Part shown: positions 10,432-22,137 of the stretch, in pieces
Layout of the letters: each line of letters begins with the position of its first letter
Numbering within the stretch: the stretch's first letter is position 1
Notes under the pieces: model-generated
Seen by the model: the letters and a program-made list of their open reading frames with translations, nothing else
Databases searched by the model: none
What the model was told of the DNA's origin: nothing
Translations under genes and position numbers: made by a program
NCBI RefSeq assembly: GCF_042186555.1
Contig: NC_133324.1
Location: 193,774,140-193,838,139 of the forward strand
Length of the DNA: 64,000 bases
Direction of reading: 5' to 3'
Source: Aquarana catesbeiana
Lineage: Eukaryota > Chordata > Amphibia > Anura > Ranidae

Positions 10432-12300
10432 TTATGCACTTTCGGTCTGTATGTCTTTAAGTTGAGCTTCAATGTCCACATAGGTCTCCTCAGAGGTAGG
10501 AAGGGCTTGATACATCGTTCTTGAGACTGCGGTTTCAATCAGTTTTTGTGAAAGTACTCGAATACAGGGAATGCAGCAGCATCCGCAAGTGACCAAAATG
10601 GCCAAAGCCACAGCAATTGAGATCAAACATGATGTGATAAGTCCAGTCCACTTACCGAACCATCCTTCAAGCCAGTTTGTAAATGGATCATTAATACCTG
10701 AGTCTTCCGCTAATTAATTCAATAGAGCAGTCAGTCCTTCCAAGGCTCTGGTCGCGGTCCCTCCAGGAGCTGTATTGTTAGAGATAAAGGTGCAACACAT
10801 GCTACCAAACATTTTGCATACCCCTCCTCGTTCAACTAGGACCAGATCTAAGGCCATTCGGTTCTGCCATGCCATTAGAGATGTGGTGGCCAACTGTTCT
10901 GCTAGGCCCGTCACAGCATCCCTAGTATAGTTTACAAATCGTTGGTTATAGTATATATAGTTAATCCAGTCAAAATTTTTATCTATAGTCACCCACCAGA
11001 GAAGAGACTCAAACCCAGCTGTCACCTGATTCCTGGCCCTAAACTCATCCAGCAGCCCGCGCTCATCTATGTAGATCCCAGAGTCAAATGACCCTATGGG
11101 AGAGATGTCCCTCCGATACTGTTGGTAACTCTTTGTCCACGGGTGTTCTGACAGGATCCTCAGGGGCATAGCCAGCTGGACCATAGCGCAATTCCCTCAG
11201 GCATTGGCCAGTATCCTAGCTCACAGTTTCTTATCCCCACACATTCACCAGACATCAGCTCTCTGAATGTCATTTTCAACCCAGTCACCATTGCCCATGT
11301 TAATCCTCTCCACACAGTAGTCATCGGGTAGTGACCCAAGATCCACCCTGCTATGGTTCCCTGGGAGTGAAAAACAAGTAAAGTTGCCCGGATAAGCAGT
11401 AACCGCTGGAGGTATCTGAGGTCTCTGTACTAGGGGAAACAACAAACTCAACGTGTGACAGGTAGAATTTGTTTATAGCTCTTATACAATCGTAACATAC
11501 ATTTTAAACTTTCTGGATCTGTATTGTGATCTAGAGGAAAAGGAATAGTTGCTAAATGTAGTCTGGCTCAGGCAAACTAAACAGTTTTCCTTTTTTAAAG
11601 TTTTAACTGTGTACCTCAACCATTCTAACCACTCATTTTTTTTCTTGGTATCCTGTCTCCAAAGCTATGGCATCTTCTACTGTTAGGTTAGTAAATCTTA
11701 TAGTTTTACTCAGAACTTCTATTCTAGTATGGCCTTCTTCTTTCCCTTGTCGACCTTTTCCTGTTGTCTGGTTTTATTAGGTGGTAATACCTTGAGGAAA
11801 AATTTGCCTGAGGGGTCAGTTCCTGACACTCATGCTCCCATAAAGTACAACCGCTGATCTTCCTTTCTCGAATCCTTTGATATTATCAATAATTGTTTAC
11901 AGTTCTTACTATGTGTGCAGGGGGAGTTGGCCACTTCTGTAATTATGAGTCTTTCCTTTATTCCACTCTTTTTATGCCCTGGTAGATTATATCCCCAATC
12001 TTAATACACTGGTCCACAGGGCCCGATTCCATGCTTGACATCCTAACCTATTCCAGAGCCAGCAAATGTATTTATCTGCCCATAGAAGTCCTCTAGCCCC
12101 AGTTGTATCCCCACAATTTGCAATCTGACAGAAGTCTACCAGTATAGTGCTAGTTATTCTCTCTATAAAGGTTAGATTCAATGCTTTTCCATAACGTATA
12201 CCCCCTCTTATGGATGCCTCTCCTAGAATCACCAGTAACCCAAGGATAATTACTGTCCCTTTTATCCTAACCAGCTACAGAGTTCCAGCGGATAGGGTAG
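10432..12300 (-). pseudogene. Retroviral envelope (env) remnant
   Basis: From 5' to 3' the minus strand shows a surface-subunit portion near 12300-11987 with an N-glycosylation site and Trp/Cys-rich sequence. A second surface portion at 11451-11245 has two Asn-x-Thr/Ser sites. A transmembrane subunit lies at 11184-10714, including a heptad-like region followed by Cys, six residues, Cys-Cys. The membrane-anchor and cytoplasmic-tail segment is at 10626-10432, with a cluster of four Cys after a hydrophobic run. These segments lie in different frames separated by stops, so the gene is not intact. Identification rests on the CX6CC motif and position between pol and the 3' LTR. Class I (gamma/epsilon) is likely. 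Confidence 0.8.
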
Positions 12301-12406
12301 GGGAGTTGGAAGGGGAGGGAGACTTCACCGGTTTGAGACAAGTCCCACCTTGTGTGAGACCTCCCTTTGTAGTCAGATTTTCTGAACCTCTTGCAGCCAA
12401 CTGGCC

Positions 12407-14100
12407 CTATTCTTCCTGTAAAACCTTTTTGCAATGGGACTGGTGAATCCAGGTAGACCTCTCTGCAATCCTTATCGCAGTAGAGGTAGTTAGGAGGACT
12501 TTGAAAGGACCATCCCACCTTGGGGAGTACCACTGCTTTTTCTTATTACTTTTTGTTAAGACCCAATCTCCCACATGCACCTTTTCATCTTCTTGAATTG
12601 AACCTTCTAGGACAGAACAAAAATCATTAGTACGTCTTTGTCTTAACAGCCTAGACATGTATTCTGCTAGTGTGAGCTCAGACTCCTCAGTATGTGTTTC
12701 ATTTGGTTGTAAGGGTATCTTATATGGCCTTCCATGTATCATTTCAAATGTGCTTAAACCTTCTTATGTGGTTGTGATATGCATACTGGTCACAGCTACT
12801 AGTAGGCAGTACATCCAATTTTTACCTGTTTCTTCCATAGCTTTCCTCAGTTTGCTTTTTAGAATGCCATTATGTCTTTCCACCAATCCAGCTGATTGGG
12901 AATGATAGGCACAATGGTATTTCACTTGAATTCCCATCACTTCTGTCAAATGTATAGTTTTATTTACAAAATGGGGTCCATTATCACTGTCTGTGCATCT
13001 GCACTTCCTGTTGGGAATATCTCCACCCATTTGGTCAGGGTGTCTATGATTACCAAACAATATTTCTTCCTTTCACATTTGTCTAATTCAATACAAATCC
13101 ATGCAAATGTGTTGGAATGGATTTTGCGGCGTGGGGAACTTCCCTTTCCGTGGTCTTATGCCTCCCTGAGCATTGTATCTTGCACATATAATCCATTGAG
13201 AGCAAAAAGTTTTTTTTAGTAGTTAGTGAAGCCATAGGCTGTACATACCTTATTTAACATCTCAGTCATCCCCCTGTTTGACACATGTGTTACTCCGTGT
13301 GTCAATACTGCTGCATACCTAAATAAGGATTTTGGCAATACTGGTTTTCAGTCAGGTGACATGTAGATGTTATCTATACTTGTGCAACCTTTTGTTTTTT
13401 GTGTTTCTCCCTGGGAGGGGTGGGGTGCATTCTGCTGCATATCAGTAAGGACCGTATGATCTATCGCTATGGATTTCCTTTTGATAGTATGCATGCTCTT
13501 GTCAGTGCTACAAGTTCTGCTACTTGTGCTGAATAATGTTTTGGTAATGGCCTGGCTTCCAAAATTTCATCCTGTGTCACTAATGCATATCCAGTTGTAT
13601 GTGTGCCATCTGGATTTTTGTTACTGGAGCCATAAACAAAAAGTGTCATGTCAGGGTTAGATAATGGTACATGTTTCAAATCACTCCGTAGCAGTACCTT
13701 TTCAGCGATGACACCAGTACAGTCATGTTTATGACCATCAGTAGGAAGTGGTATTAGTGTGGATGGGTTTAATGTAGTACATCTCTGTATTGTTAAGTGA
13801 GGTTGTGTCAAGAGTATTGTCATACAGGAAATGTGTCTTGCTGGGCTCAAATGTGATATCTTTTGTTGTAAAAGGACGACAGATACTGCATGTGGTACTT
13901 TAAGTATCAGCGTTTGACATAGGCAATCGGCCTCTGGCGCCCGCCATGTGACTGTGTAAGTACTGATGTCATGTGACCTTCCCTTGAGTCTACTGTTTGT
14001 TCGAAAGGTTTGCCATAGTTTGGTAAGGCTAGCACTGATGAACTAGAAAGGACTTGTTTTAGGTCAGTAAAGGCTGTCTGTTTCCCCACTCCATTTTATA
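12407..14100 (-). pseudogene. Retroviral pol remnant (RT end, RNase H, integrase)
   Basis: In order on the minus strand: the end of reverse transcriptase/connection (14089-13907, a FTDLKQ-like helix and RPIAYVKR-like end); an RNase H portion (about 13850-13467) with a degenerate first catalytic region and a TGYALVT strand; the integrase core at 13060-12764 with DNGPHF and a VERHNG motif matching the D and E of the catalytic triad; and the C-terminal integrase domain at 12742-12407 with WDGPFKVLL. Frames change repeatedly and stops are present. The polymerase palm and everything upstream are missing or unrecognisable. Confidence 0.82.
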
Positions 14101-14506
14101 GCATCCTGGGGGGCCATAATTTGTTTCTTTGTCTCTAAGGACTGCGTAGTCTACATTATTTCATACCTTAATTTAATGTTCTAAACTCTAAAATACCTCT
14201 AAAGGTTCAATTTTGTACCCATTCATGTAATCACTAGACACCCACCCCATAAAAAGGAACTCGCCTCATTCTTCAGTTGTGTAGAAGGAGGGGGGGTGTC
14301 ATATCTGCACTTGAATTGGGGCTGGGAAAAATGGATACTCTTTATCTAACATGAATGAGCGCAGGATCACAGGTCAAACTACCAAAGAAAGCCTTTCTTA
14401 CTTTGGAGTTGTTAAAAACAATTTTCTTTTATTTATTCAAATATAAGTCCATAAGTCCACCAAGTATGCAGACATAAAATGTTTCCTAGCAACATTTACA
14501 TTATTT

Positions 14507-14551
<45 letters not shown>

Positions 14552-16095
14552 TTTTTTATTTTTTTTCTCAGACCCCGATATTTTAGCAGAATTAAATAAG
14601 ACATGAATCCCCTTTTGTATTGTTCCCCTTATTCTCTGGTCCCAAGTGAAATCCACAGGGTCAAAAAACATTTTTTTTTTTTATTTAACCCAAACACATA
14701 TTCTGATTCAGAACTTAGTCTTTTAACTTTATAAATGTACCCAAATATAAACAGCATTGCATCATTAACACTTTACAGTTGAAAAAATGGGAATTCTAAA
14801 AGTAACATGTCCAAGAAATATTTACTTTAAGACTATTATTCAGACTCTTTCCCACCGAAAGTCCTAATATTTTCACAGATGTACAAATTAACCTCTGTGT
14901 GCTCAAAGGGTTAATGCTGCCCTACTAGTCATCCATCATCATCCCCCTCTCTCTTCTGCTATGTCTGTCAGGCAATCTGCATTTTCTTGTTTCTGAGAAA
15001 CAGCTTCTTGACCATCATTTTTGTGCTATAAAAGCATCAAGTCTGTTGTATTCCCTTCTCTCCTCTCTCTGGGCTTCAATACTGCTGCACGCTTCTCTTA
15101 GCAAAGCCCATTCAAATCCCTGTTTGGTACCTGAGACGGTGCAGTAATCCAAGACGCCGGCTCCGGTCCAATCCCCATGGGCCATATAGTGCAATGTCAC
15201 CTGGTATTTTACATATTTATCTGCTTAACACATCAGCTAGCAGGGTGTTGGCTGCCTTACAGAGCGAAGCCATAAGACAATTAAACCGAGTATCTCTTTA
15301 AGCTTTTCCTGTTTCCTGCTTCTCTGCCAGCTCCCAATCTGTCACTGATAGGCAAGCAGGCTACAACACAAGTTTTCCAGGCACACAGAACATGAGGTGT
15401 GAAGAATGATTTTTTGCTGGTTATTTAAACTCCTATTATCAACCCATACCTTTTTTGATCTTTGGGTCCTAACAATTTAAGTTTATCCACCAAATCCTGA
15501 CACTTTTACAGTTAGTTTACTATTGCATCCAAACTTCCCCTCCCACTTAGCACATTAGGAACACAGCAGCCTCATAAGCAGGCACAAAACATTCTTTTAC
15601 AGAGACTATTCCCCATTGTCAGCGCCAGTCGGATCTCTCATTTACCTATCAAACACTGGGATAGTGACCCTCGACCCACGGTAGCAATAGGAATACAAGA
15701 AGAGTAAAAATATCATCACCCCCCACACTATAAGGAGAATAAAAAAAATAACAACTTGTCTCTGCAGTACTGTTGTTTTTTCAATAAGGTTACAGCAGCA
15801 ACAGAAAGGTTAAACATGAGAAAGGAGAAACTAAATGCAGAAGAAAGTTAGCCTTGCGATCTTTCTAGATCACTTAACTAAATAGCACTTAAATCATCAA
15901 GCAATCAACCTCCGACGACATCAGGCAATCAATCTCTGACGTTTGGTATACCTCAAATCTTTTTTTTTTTATCTGTCTGGGACAGCAGGTGACGTAATTT
16001 TTTACCTTAGACAATGTCCCCAAATGTCTCTGTCTTCGAACACCGGATTATCAAGATATTATACGATCAATCCCAGTGTCGGCAATTACAACACA
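14101..16095. other. Retroviral 5' region without recognisable gag
   Basis: It should hold gag, protease and most of RT, but no capsid or nucleocapsid motif (such as CX2CX4HX4C) can be read. A (TA)n run lies at about 14511-14547. A short open stretch on the minus strand at 15200-15015 is not recognisable. Either large deletions or replaced sequence. Confidence 0.5.
14511..14547. repeat. (TA)n microsatellite
   Basis: About 18 TA repeats followed by a T-rich tract. Confidence 0.9.
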
Positions 16096-17280
16096 TTAAC
16101 CACTTAAGGACCAGCCTCGTTTTGGATTTTAGGTGTTTACATGTTTAAAACAGGTTTTTCTGTTAGAAAATTACTTAGAACCCCCAAACATTATATATGG
16201 TTTTTCTTCTAACACCCTAGAGAATAAAATGGCGGTCATTGCAATACTTTTTTTTGCACCGTATTTGCGCAGCGGTCTTAAAAGCGCACTTTTTTGGAAA
16301 AAATTCACTTTTTTGAATAAAAAAATAAGACAACAGTAAAGTTAGCCCAATTTTTTTTTTATATTGTGAAATATAATGTTACGCCAAGTAAATTGATAAC
16401 CAACATGTCACCCTTGAAAATTGCGCCTGCTTGTGGAATGGCGTCAAACTTTTACCCTCAAAAATCTCCATAGGCGACGTTTAAAAAATTCTACAGGTTG
16501 CATATTTTGCGGTACAGAGGAGGTCTAGGGCTAGAATTATTGCTCTCGCTCTACCGGTCGCGGCGATACCTCACATGTGTGGTTTGACCACCATTTTCAT
16601 ATGCGGGCCCTACTCGCGTATGCGCGCGAGCTCGTCGGGACAGGGGGGTTTTAAAATTTTTTTTTTTATTTGTATTATTTATTTTACAATATTTTATTTA
16701 TTTTTACACTGTTTTTAAAAAGAAAATGGTGTCACTTTTATTCCTATTACAAGGCATGTAAACATCCCTTGTAATAGAAAAAAAGCATGGTAGGACCTCT
16801 TAAATATGAGATCTGGGGTCAAAAAGACCTCAGATCTCATATTTACACTAAAATGCAATAAAAAAAGAAAAAAAAAAGTAATTTAGAAAAATGACATTTG
16901 AAAAAATGTGCCTTTAAGAGGCGTGGACGGAAGTGACGTATTGACGTCGCTTCCGCCCAGCAGTGTATTGGAGACGAGTGAGCGCCATCTTAGCCTCACT
17001 CGTCTCCAGACACAGAAGGACGCGATCGCCTCCGCCGCTACCGACGCCTCCGGTAAGCGGCGGAGGGCAACGGATCGCGGCAGGAGGGGGGGCCCCTCTC
17101 CCGCCACCGATAAAAGTGATCTCGCTGCGAACTTGCCGCAGGGACCACTTTTATATGACAGCTGACCGCCGCACGAATACGGGGATACCGGGGTTATGGT
17201 AGCTAGCTGCTGCCATATCAACGATATCCCCGTTCAAAGTTTGGATGTACATCGTCGTGCGGCGGTCCTGAAGTAGTTAA
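16096..17280. mobile_element. TTAA-flanked non-autonomous element inside the retrovirus
   Basis: TTAA at 16096-16099 and 17277-17280 bounds inverted ends (CCACTTAAGGACC on the left; GGTCCTGAAGTAGTTAA on the right). It contains GAGATCTGGGGTC/GACCTCAGATCTC (about 16807-16842), a small hairpin, and a CpG-rich block at about 16915-17230. It is the same broad family as 2083-2700 and 53260-60214. It inserted after the provirus integrated. No protein encoded. Confidence 0.75.
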
Positions 17281-17536
17281 ACCAGAATCAAAAAGAAAGA
17301 GAAGAAGAGACTCTTAGAAAGAATTAAGAATAATTTAAATGATCTTACCTCTCAAACACCAGGAGGACTGGATCACGAAGTTCGAAACCAGACAGTGGAT
17401 CTGGGTCTCAGGCCCCCGCCGCTATTTCACCACTAACGTTGACTGGGGGGACTTTTAATTCTCAGTGAGCTTTGAAGTCCAATACTCACCGAAGTTTTTG
17501 TCGGGACCATCTGACCCAAAATGCACTTGTTGGTTC

Positions 17537-17556
17537 CGGCTATAGAAGGACCAAAA
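17537..17556 (-). promoter_or_regulatory. Candidate retroviral primer-binding site
   Basis: Immediately 3' of the 5' LTR in the minus-strand sense the sequence reads TTTTTT then TGGTCCTTCTATAGCCGG. Primer-binding sites start TGG, pairing with the tRNA CCA end. I could not name the tRNA, so the priming assignment is tentative. Confidence 0.4.
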
Positions 17557-17558
17557 AA

Positions 17559-18977
17559 TGTTAGGTTTACTCTTCTCTTGTGATCAGTCGAACTCCAGAT
17601 GTATTAAAAAGCAGACAATTTATTTCAGATGTGTCACACAAAAGGATGATGCTTACAAGCCAAAAGATGCAGTAAGAATCACACAAAAGATGTACATCCC
17701 CCCTCCTAATATCTACAATAATATAGCTATAACGCTTCTATTGGCTGAGGAAACACAGATAGCGTGCCTGGTACAAAATGGTACTTTATTTGGCTAATTA
17801 GTGTTTCCTGTACAGTCTTGTTCTACCATATATGGTTAAGCCTAATCATCCTACAACTTACTATGGAGTTAGTTAAAGCAAACGATATAGCAAGTTAATA
17901 CAATATCGTGCTCAGAAGTCATCTTAAAAATCAGTCTCAGGGTTATTGTTTTTCTAATAGTTTTTCTAATAGTCACACAATAAACATTTAAAAAACTTTT
18001 CTTTTTCCTCTTTCTTCTTTTTTAAATATTCTTTATTTAAATTATTTGCAGCAATACAAAAAATAAAACACACTTAATAGACAGCAGGGCCAATCGGCCA
18101 CATAATCGCTTGCTATTGATACTCTTAGCTATTATTGTTACTTTTCTGTCTAGTATACCCTTCCCCCCCCCACCCCCTTCCCTTTTTGGAGCCGAGTAAT
18201 TACCAAGCACACCCAATATCTAACTACTTTCCTTCTCATGTACTCTCGCAGAGACCAACCTACAAACTATGCATAGCGTAGCACCTCTTCGTATGTAAAA
18301 TGGCAGTTGCTCGCGGGCTCTAATATAGCACGGGTAAGGGGCATGCCATCGCTTGAACCCATAGGTTCCATAGCTTGACAAACTTTTTATGATTGCCTGA
18401 CCTGGTGTAAAATGTCCTTTCTTTCCACACTAAGGAGTTGACAGTACCAACCCAGTCCTCCGGAGTCGGGGGTGTTCTTGATTGCCAAGATTGAGCAATT
18501 AGTTTTCTTGCTTGATACAAGCATCTTGCTACGACTATGGTGGTACTCCTATCGCCCAACTCTTTGTTTACATGGCCCAGAACGCAAGTTATAGGATCAA
18601 GCTCTAATTCAACTCTGAACGTGGTATTAATTTTTTTTTAAGATCTCAGACCAATACCTGACCAATTTTGGGCACCTCCATAACATGTGTATTAGATCGC
18701 CTGTTCTTCGGCATCTAGGGCACTCGCCATCGGCTCTACGGCCAAACATAAACAGCTTTTTGGGGGTGTAGTAGGCTCTGTGCAACAGCAGCAGGTGGGA
18801 GGCTGTCTGTGAGGGAGAAACCGACACCTCTGGCCCGAGTTCCAGTATCCTTTTCCACTGGTCGTCCGTTATCTCCCCCACATCTGCCGCCCACCTGTCC
18901 CTGTCCCCAGGGAGGCCTGCCTGCATATTAATTCTGTTTGTTATTTGGGCATATGTCTATTTAAAACTTTTCTAACA
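17559..18977 (-). repeat. 5' LTR of the retrovirus, split by a LINE
   Basis: LTR sequence runs from 17559 to about 18002 and resumes at 18959-18977, ending CTAACA before the CCTAG duplication. The intervening ~0.95 kb is a LINE 3' fragment. A 12-bp local duplication (tttttctaatag) near 17948-17972 is absent from the other LTR. Confidence 0.85.
18003..18958 (-). mobile_element. 5'-truncated L1/Tx1-type LINE inserted in the LTR
   Basis: The insert is flanked by ATTTAAAACTTTTCT on both sides (about 17986-18002, with two extra A, and 18959-18973), a target duplication typical of target-primed reverse transcription. The minus strand encodes the C-terminal end of LINE ORF2 in two frames (18926-18627 and 18559-18320). 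A CX2CX7HX4C cysteine-histidine motif (CPRC ... H ... C) followed by a Trp-rich tail is characteristic of L1/Tx1 clade ORF2. It is truncated at the 5' side, within ORF2. Confidence 0.85.
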
Positions 18978-18982
18978 CCTAG

Positions 18983-19437
18983 TATCCAATGAAAAAATTA
19001 CTTTTTTAGAATCTTTAATGACCGGTTTTACTGAGAAAATTTTTAAACATGCAGGCAGGCCATACAGTTTAAGAAAAAAGGAGACACCGGAGAGAATTCT
19101 GTTAATATGGTACCAGAAGTATTTTTCTGAAATCAGATAAAAAATAGCAAAACTATATTTTCAGAAAAAGAAAAAATACTGGTACTTAAATTATAATTTA
19201 AAACTTGCAACCACAATCACCAATCACAAACTGTATATCCAGCCCAAATAGAGTTAGCCAGGGATTCCCAATGCTATCAGACATTATTAGCTTCCAAATA
19301 TTTATGGGAGCTAATAGCTCTTCCCATGAGGAGGGCAGGGTATCCCTGATGCATATGCTCCGGGCATCAGTGAAAAAGAACGGTCCATCTATGAACAAGA
19401 AAAAGCACCCGCCAAGTCATTATCAATACCCAAGACG
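18983..19437. other. Non-coding flank between retrovirus and Tc1-like element
   Basis: AT-rich. An open stretch on the minus strand at 19398-19198 (about 66 codons) is not recognisable as a known protein. Confidence 0.45.
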
Positions 19438-19619
19438 TAGCCATGGCCAAAAATATTGGCACCCCTACAGTTCTGTACACCACTTCACCCACAAAATTGT
19501 TGCAATTACAAATGTTTAGGCATTCTTGTGTTTATTTCTTTTGTTTGTATTGGTATGCCACAAAAAGTGGAGAAACAAAAGCCAAATCTGACACATTCCA
19601 CGCAAATGGCACCCTCAAT

Positions 19620-20640
19620 TTAATATTTAGTAGCACACCCCTTGGAAAAAATAACTGAAATCAATCTCTTTCTGTAACCATCAATGAGTTTCTTACACTT
19701 CTCTACTGGAATTTTGGACCACTCTTCTTTCGCCAACTGCTCCAGGTCTCTCAGATTGGAAGGGTTCCTTTTCCCAACTGCTGTTTTGAGATCTCTCCAC
19801 AGGTGCTCTATAGGATTTAGATCTGGACTCATTGCTGCCCAGTTCAGTACTCTCCAGTGCGTTGTCTTATACAATTTCTGGGTGCTTTTGGACGTGCGAT
19901 TTTGGGTCCTGTTCTCTGATGGAGACCCAACTTTCTGGCACTGGGCCCTACATTGCACCCCAGAATTCTTCGGTAGTCTTCAGGATTTCATAATGCCATG
20001 CAAACAGTCAAGACATCCAGCGCCTGAAGCAGCAAAGAAACCCCAAAACATCAGTGAACCTGCACAATGTTTGACTAGGGACTGTATTCTTTTCTTTAAA
20101 TGCCCAATTTCTCTTCTGAAAACAGTAGAATGATGGGCTTTACCAAAAAGCTGATTTTTTTTGTTTGGTCTGTTCACAGCACATTCTCCCAAAATAATTT
20201 TGGCTTCCTCAGGTAAGTTTTGGCAACCTCCAATCTGGCTTTTTTTTAATGTCTCTGTGTCAGCAGTAGGGTCCTCCTGGGTCTCCTACCATAGTGTCCA
20301 TTTTCAGTCAGATGGTGACGCATAGTGCGAGCTGACACAGTTGTACCCTGTGCCTGAAAGTCAGCTTGAATTTGTCTGGAAGTTGATCGAGGTTCTTTAT
20401 CCACCAAACAATCCTATGTTGCAATCTTTGATAAATTTTTCTCTTTCGTCCACATCCAGGGGGATTAGCTACAGTCCCAGGGGCTGTAAATTTCTTGACA
20501 ATGTTGAGAACAGTGGACACAGGAACATTAAAATCTCTGTAGATGGACTTGTTACCTTGATGTTGCCCATGCTTTTCCACAATTGTTGTTCTCAAATCCT
20601 CAGACAATTCCTTGCTGCTCTCTCTCTTCTTCATGCTCCG
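19620..20640 (-). pseudogene. Tc1-type transposase, frameshifted
   Basis: Start MKKRESSKEL at about 20640. Three frames are needed to follow the protein: the DNA-binding region, the catalytic core around SLMFWGFFA, and the NPIEHLWRDLK end. At least two frameshifts and several stops are present. Typical members are about 340 residues; the remnant spans that length. Not functional. Confidence 0.82.
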
Positions 20641-20650
20641 TGTGGCACAC

Positions 20651-20672
20651 AGACACACACACACACACACAC
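20651..20672. repeat. (AC)n microsatellite
   Basis: About ten ACAC repeats at the 5' edge of the transposase pseudogene. Confidence 0.85.
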
Positions 20673-21070
20673 AACAGAAAGCTTGAGTCAATTTTTCACC
20701 ATTTTAACAGGGTGCCAGTGTGATTAATATATTGTCAGCACCTGTTAATTGATACAGGTGAGTTTAATTACAAATTACAGGAGCATCACAAACTTGGAAT
20801 GCAATTTTTTCTTACAATTTTGAGAAGGTGCCAATCATTTTGTCCAGTCCATTTTTGGAGTTTTGCCTGGAATGTGTCAGATTTGGCTTTTTGTTTCTCC
20901 ACTTTTGTGTCATACCAATACAAACAAAAGCAATAAACAAGAGAATGCCTAAACATTTGTAATTGCAACAATTTTCTGGACAAAGTGCTGCATTATCTGA
21001 CAGAAATGCAGGGGTGCCAATATTTTTGGTCATGACTGTATTTTGCCTTGATCCAAATGTTTAGACTAAG

Positions 21071-22121
21071 GGGGCATGGCCAGATCCCATGCATGATGGC
21101 TGCACAATAACGCTACTCTGATCCTCGGCGGCTTTCCAGGGCTAATCTACACGGGTGATCACTGGATCGACGCAGAGCTTCCCAGCACCAGCATCCAGAG
21201 GACAATGTCCAAACAAAGGAAGGACCGCCATACACCCCGCAAATTGACAGAATTGTACCCGCCGCCGGGCAAGCAGTTCTTCCAAGATGGCATCATCAGA
21301 CCCGTGGCTCCATCACGAGGTGGCCTGTCAGTATCCATGACACGGGCGCAGTATAACCACACTGCAGCAGGCACTACACATAGGGCGGAGAGCAGCTCAG
21401 CCACCTCTACACCGTCCACAAGCCCAGCTAAGTCAAAGCTGAAGTTGTCACAGGCAGAAGATCATAGCAATGAGGTAAGCCCCCTCCTGTGAGCACAGGA
21501 CCATAGCAGCATTCCCCACAATGAATCAACCAGTGCTGGATACCACACTGAGAGACATGATGCTGACTGTGCAGAGCACCATTCACTCTGAGATAGCAAA
21601 TATGATGCAGCACTTTCATTCTGATATATCTTATATGGGGAATAGAGTGACCAATATAGAAACTAAGATGGGGGAAATCACATCCTCCTTTAATGACATG
21701 GTGGATACCCAGGGAGAAGAGATAGAAGACACTGACTGGATGAAAGCAAAAATAGCAGATTTAGAGGATCGTTCCAGAAGGAACAATGTCAAAATTAGAG
21801 GCATTCCAGAATCCATTCAACAATTTGACCTAAGAGATTACTTCACACATCTGTTACTAACATTCATCCCTGATGCTCCACCGGGAGAGGTGATCATAGA
21901 CCGCATTCACCGCCTGCCAAAATTGTCACATTTACCTGAAACTACACCACGGGACACTATAGCCCACATTAATTTCTTCCATATAAAAGAGAAATTCACA
22001 AAAGCTGTTAGAAATACTGCGGAATACCCTCAACAATATTCAAGTTTTTCCTTCTTTGATGACCTTTCAAAATACACGATGCAACACTGAAGAAACCTTG
22101 TGTATCAATAAACCTCTTCAT
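21071..22121 (+). mobile_element. 5'-complete, 3'-truncated L1-type element (ORF1 only)
   Basis: The copy is flanked by the exact 16-bp duplication AAATGTTTAGACTAAG (21055-21070 and 22122-22137). It begins with GGGGCATGGCC, a typical start for L1 5' untranslated regions, and contains ORF1 but no ORF2. An AATAAA hexamer lies at 22107-22112, nine bases before the right end. LINE copies are usually truncated at the 5' side; this one is truncated at the 3' side inside ORF1. Confidence 0.82.
21205..22090 (+). pseudogene. L1-type ORF1 protein, interrupted
   Basis: The first part (21205-21492) is a basic N-terminus (MSKQRKDRHTPRKL). A stop after SPLL and a frame change lead to the second part at 21521-22090. 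That part holds a coiled coil (about residues 1-85), an RRM-like segment with LEDRSRRNNVKIRGIPE, and the start of the C-terminal domain (IDRIHRLPK ... FFDDLSKYTMQ). It ends at TGA where intact relatives continue through the C-terminal domain. ORF1 proteins bind L1 RNA as trimers. Frameshifted and truncated, so not functional. Confidence 0.82.
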
Positions 22122-22137
22122 AAATGTTTAGACTAAG

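Larger units (their letters stand above)
9941..18977 (-). mobile_element. Endogenous retrovirus (class I, gamma/epsilon-like), degraded
   Basis: Two long terminal repeats (9941-10375 and 17559-18977, the latter interrupted) flank the body. A 5-bp duplication CCTAG (9936-9940 and 18978-18982) marks the integration site. Coding remnants all lie on the minus strand, ordered 5' to 3' as pol then env, with a polypurine tract abutting the left LTR, so transcription ran right to left. gag, protease and most of reverse transcriptase are not recognisable. Env has the CX6CC arrangement of gamma/epsilon-type transmembrane proteins. Stops and frameshifts throughout show it is a fossil copy. Later insertions are a LINE in the 5' LTR and a TTAA element in the gag/leader region. 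Confidence 0.88.
19438..21040 (-). mobile_element. Tc1/mariner-type transposon, copy 1
   Basis: TA at 19438 and 21039 flanks inverted repeats sharing CCAAAAATATTGGCACCCC. The inverted similarity continues about 200 bp inward (aatgtttaggcattc, tttgtttgtattgg), an IR/DR-like long terminal structure. The minus strand encodes a Tc1-type transposase in three broken pieces: N-terminal paired-like helix-turn-helix (20640-20308, with a GCGRKRKI linker resembling the GRPR motif), middle (20192-19980, SLMFWGFFAASG), and C-terminal DDE part (19958-19620, MSPDLNPIEHLWRDLK with the last catalytic acidic residue). Confidence 0.88.
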
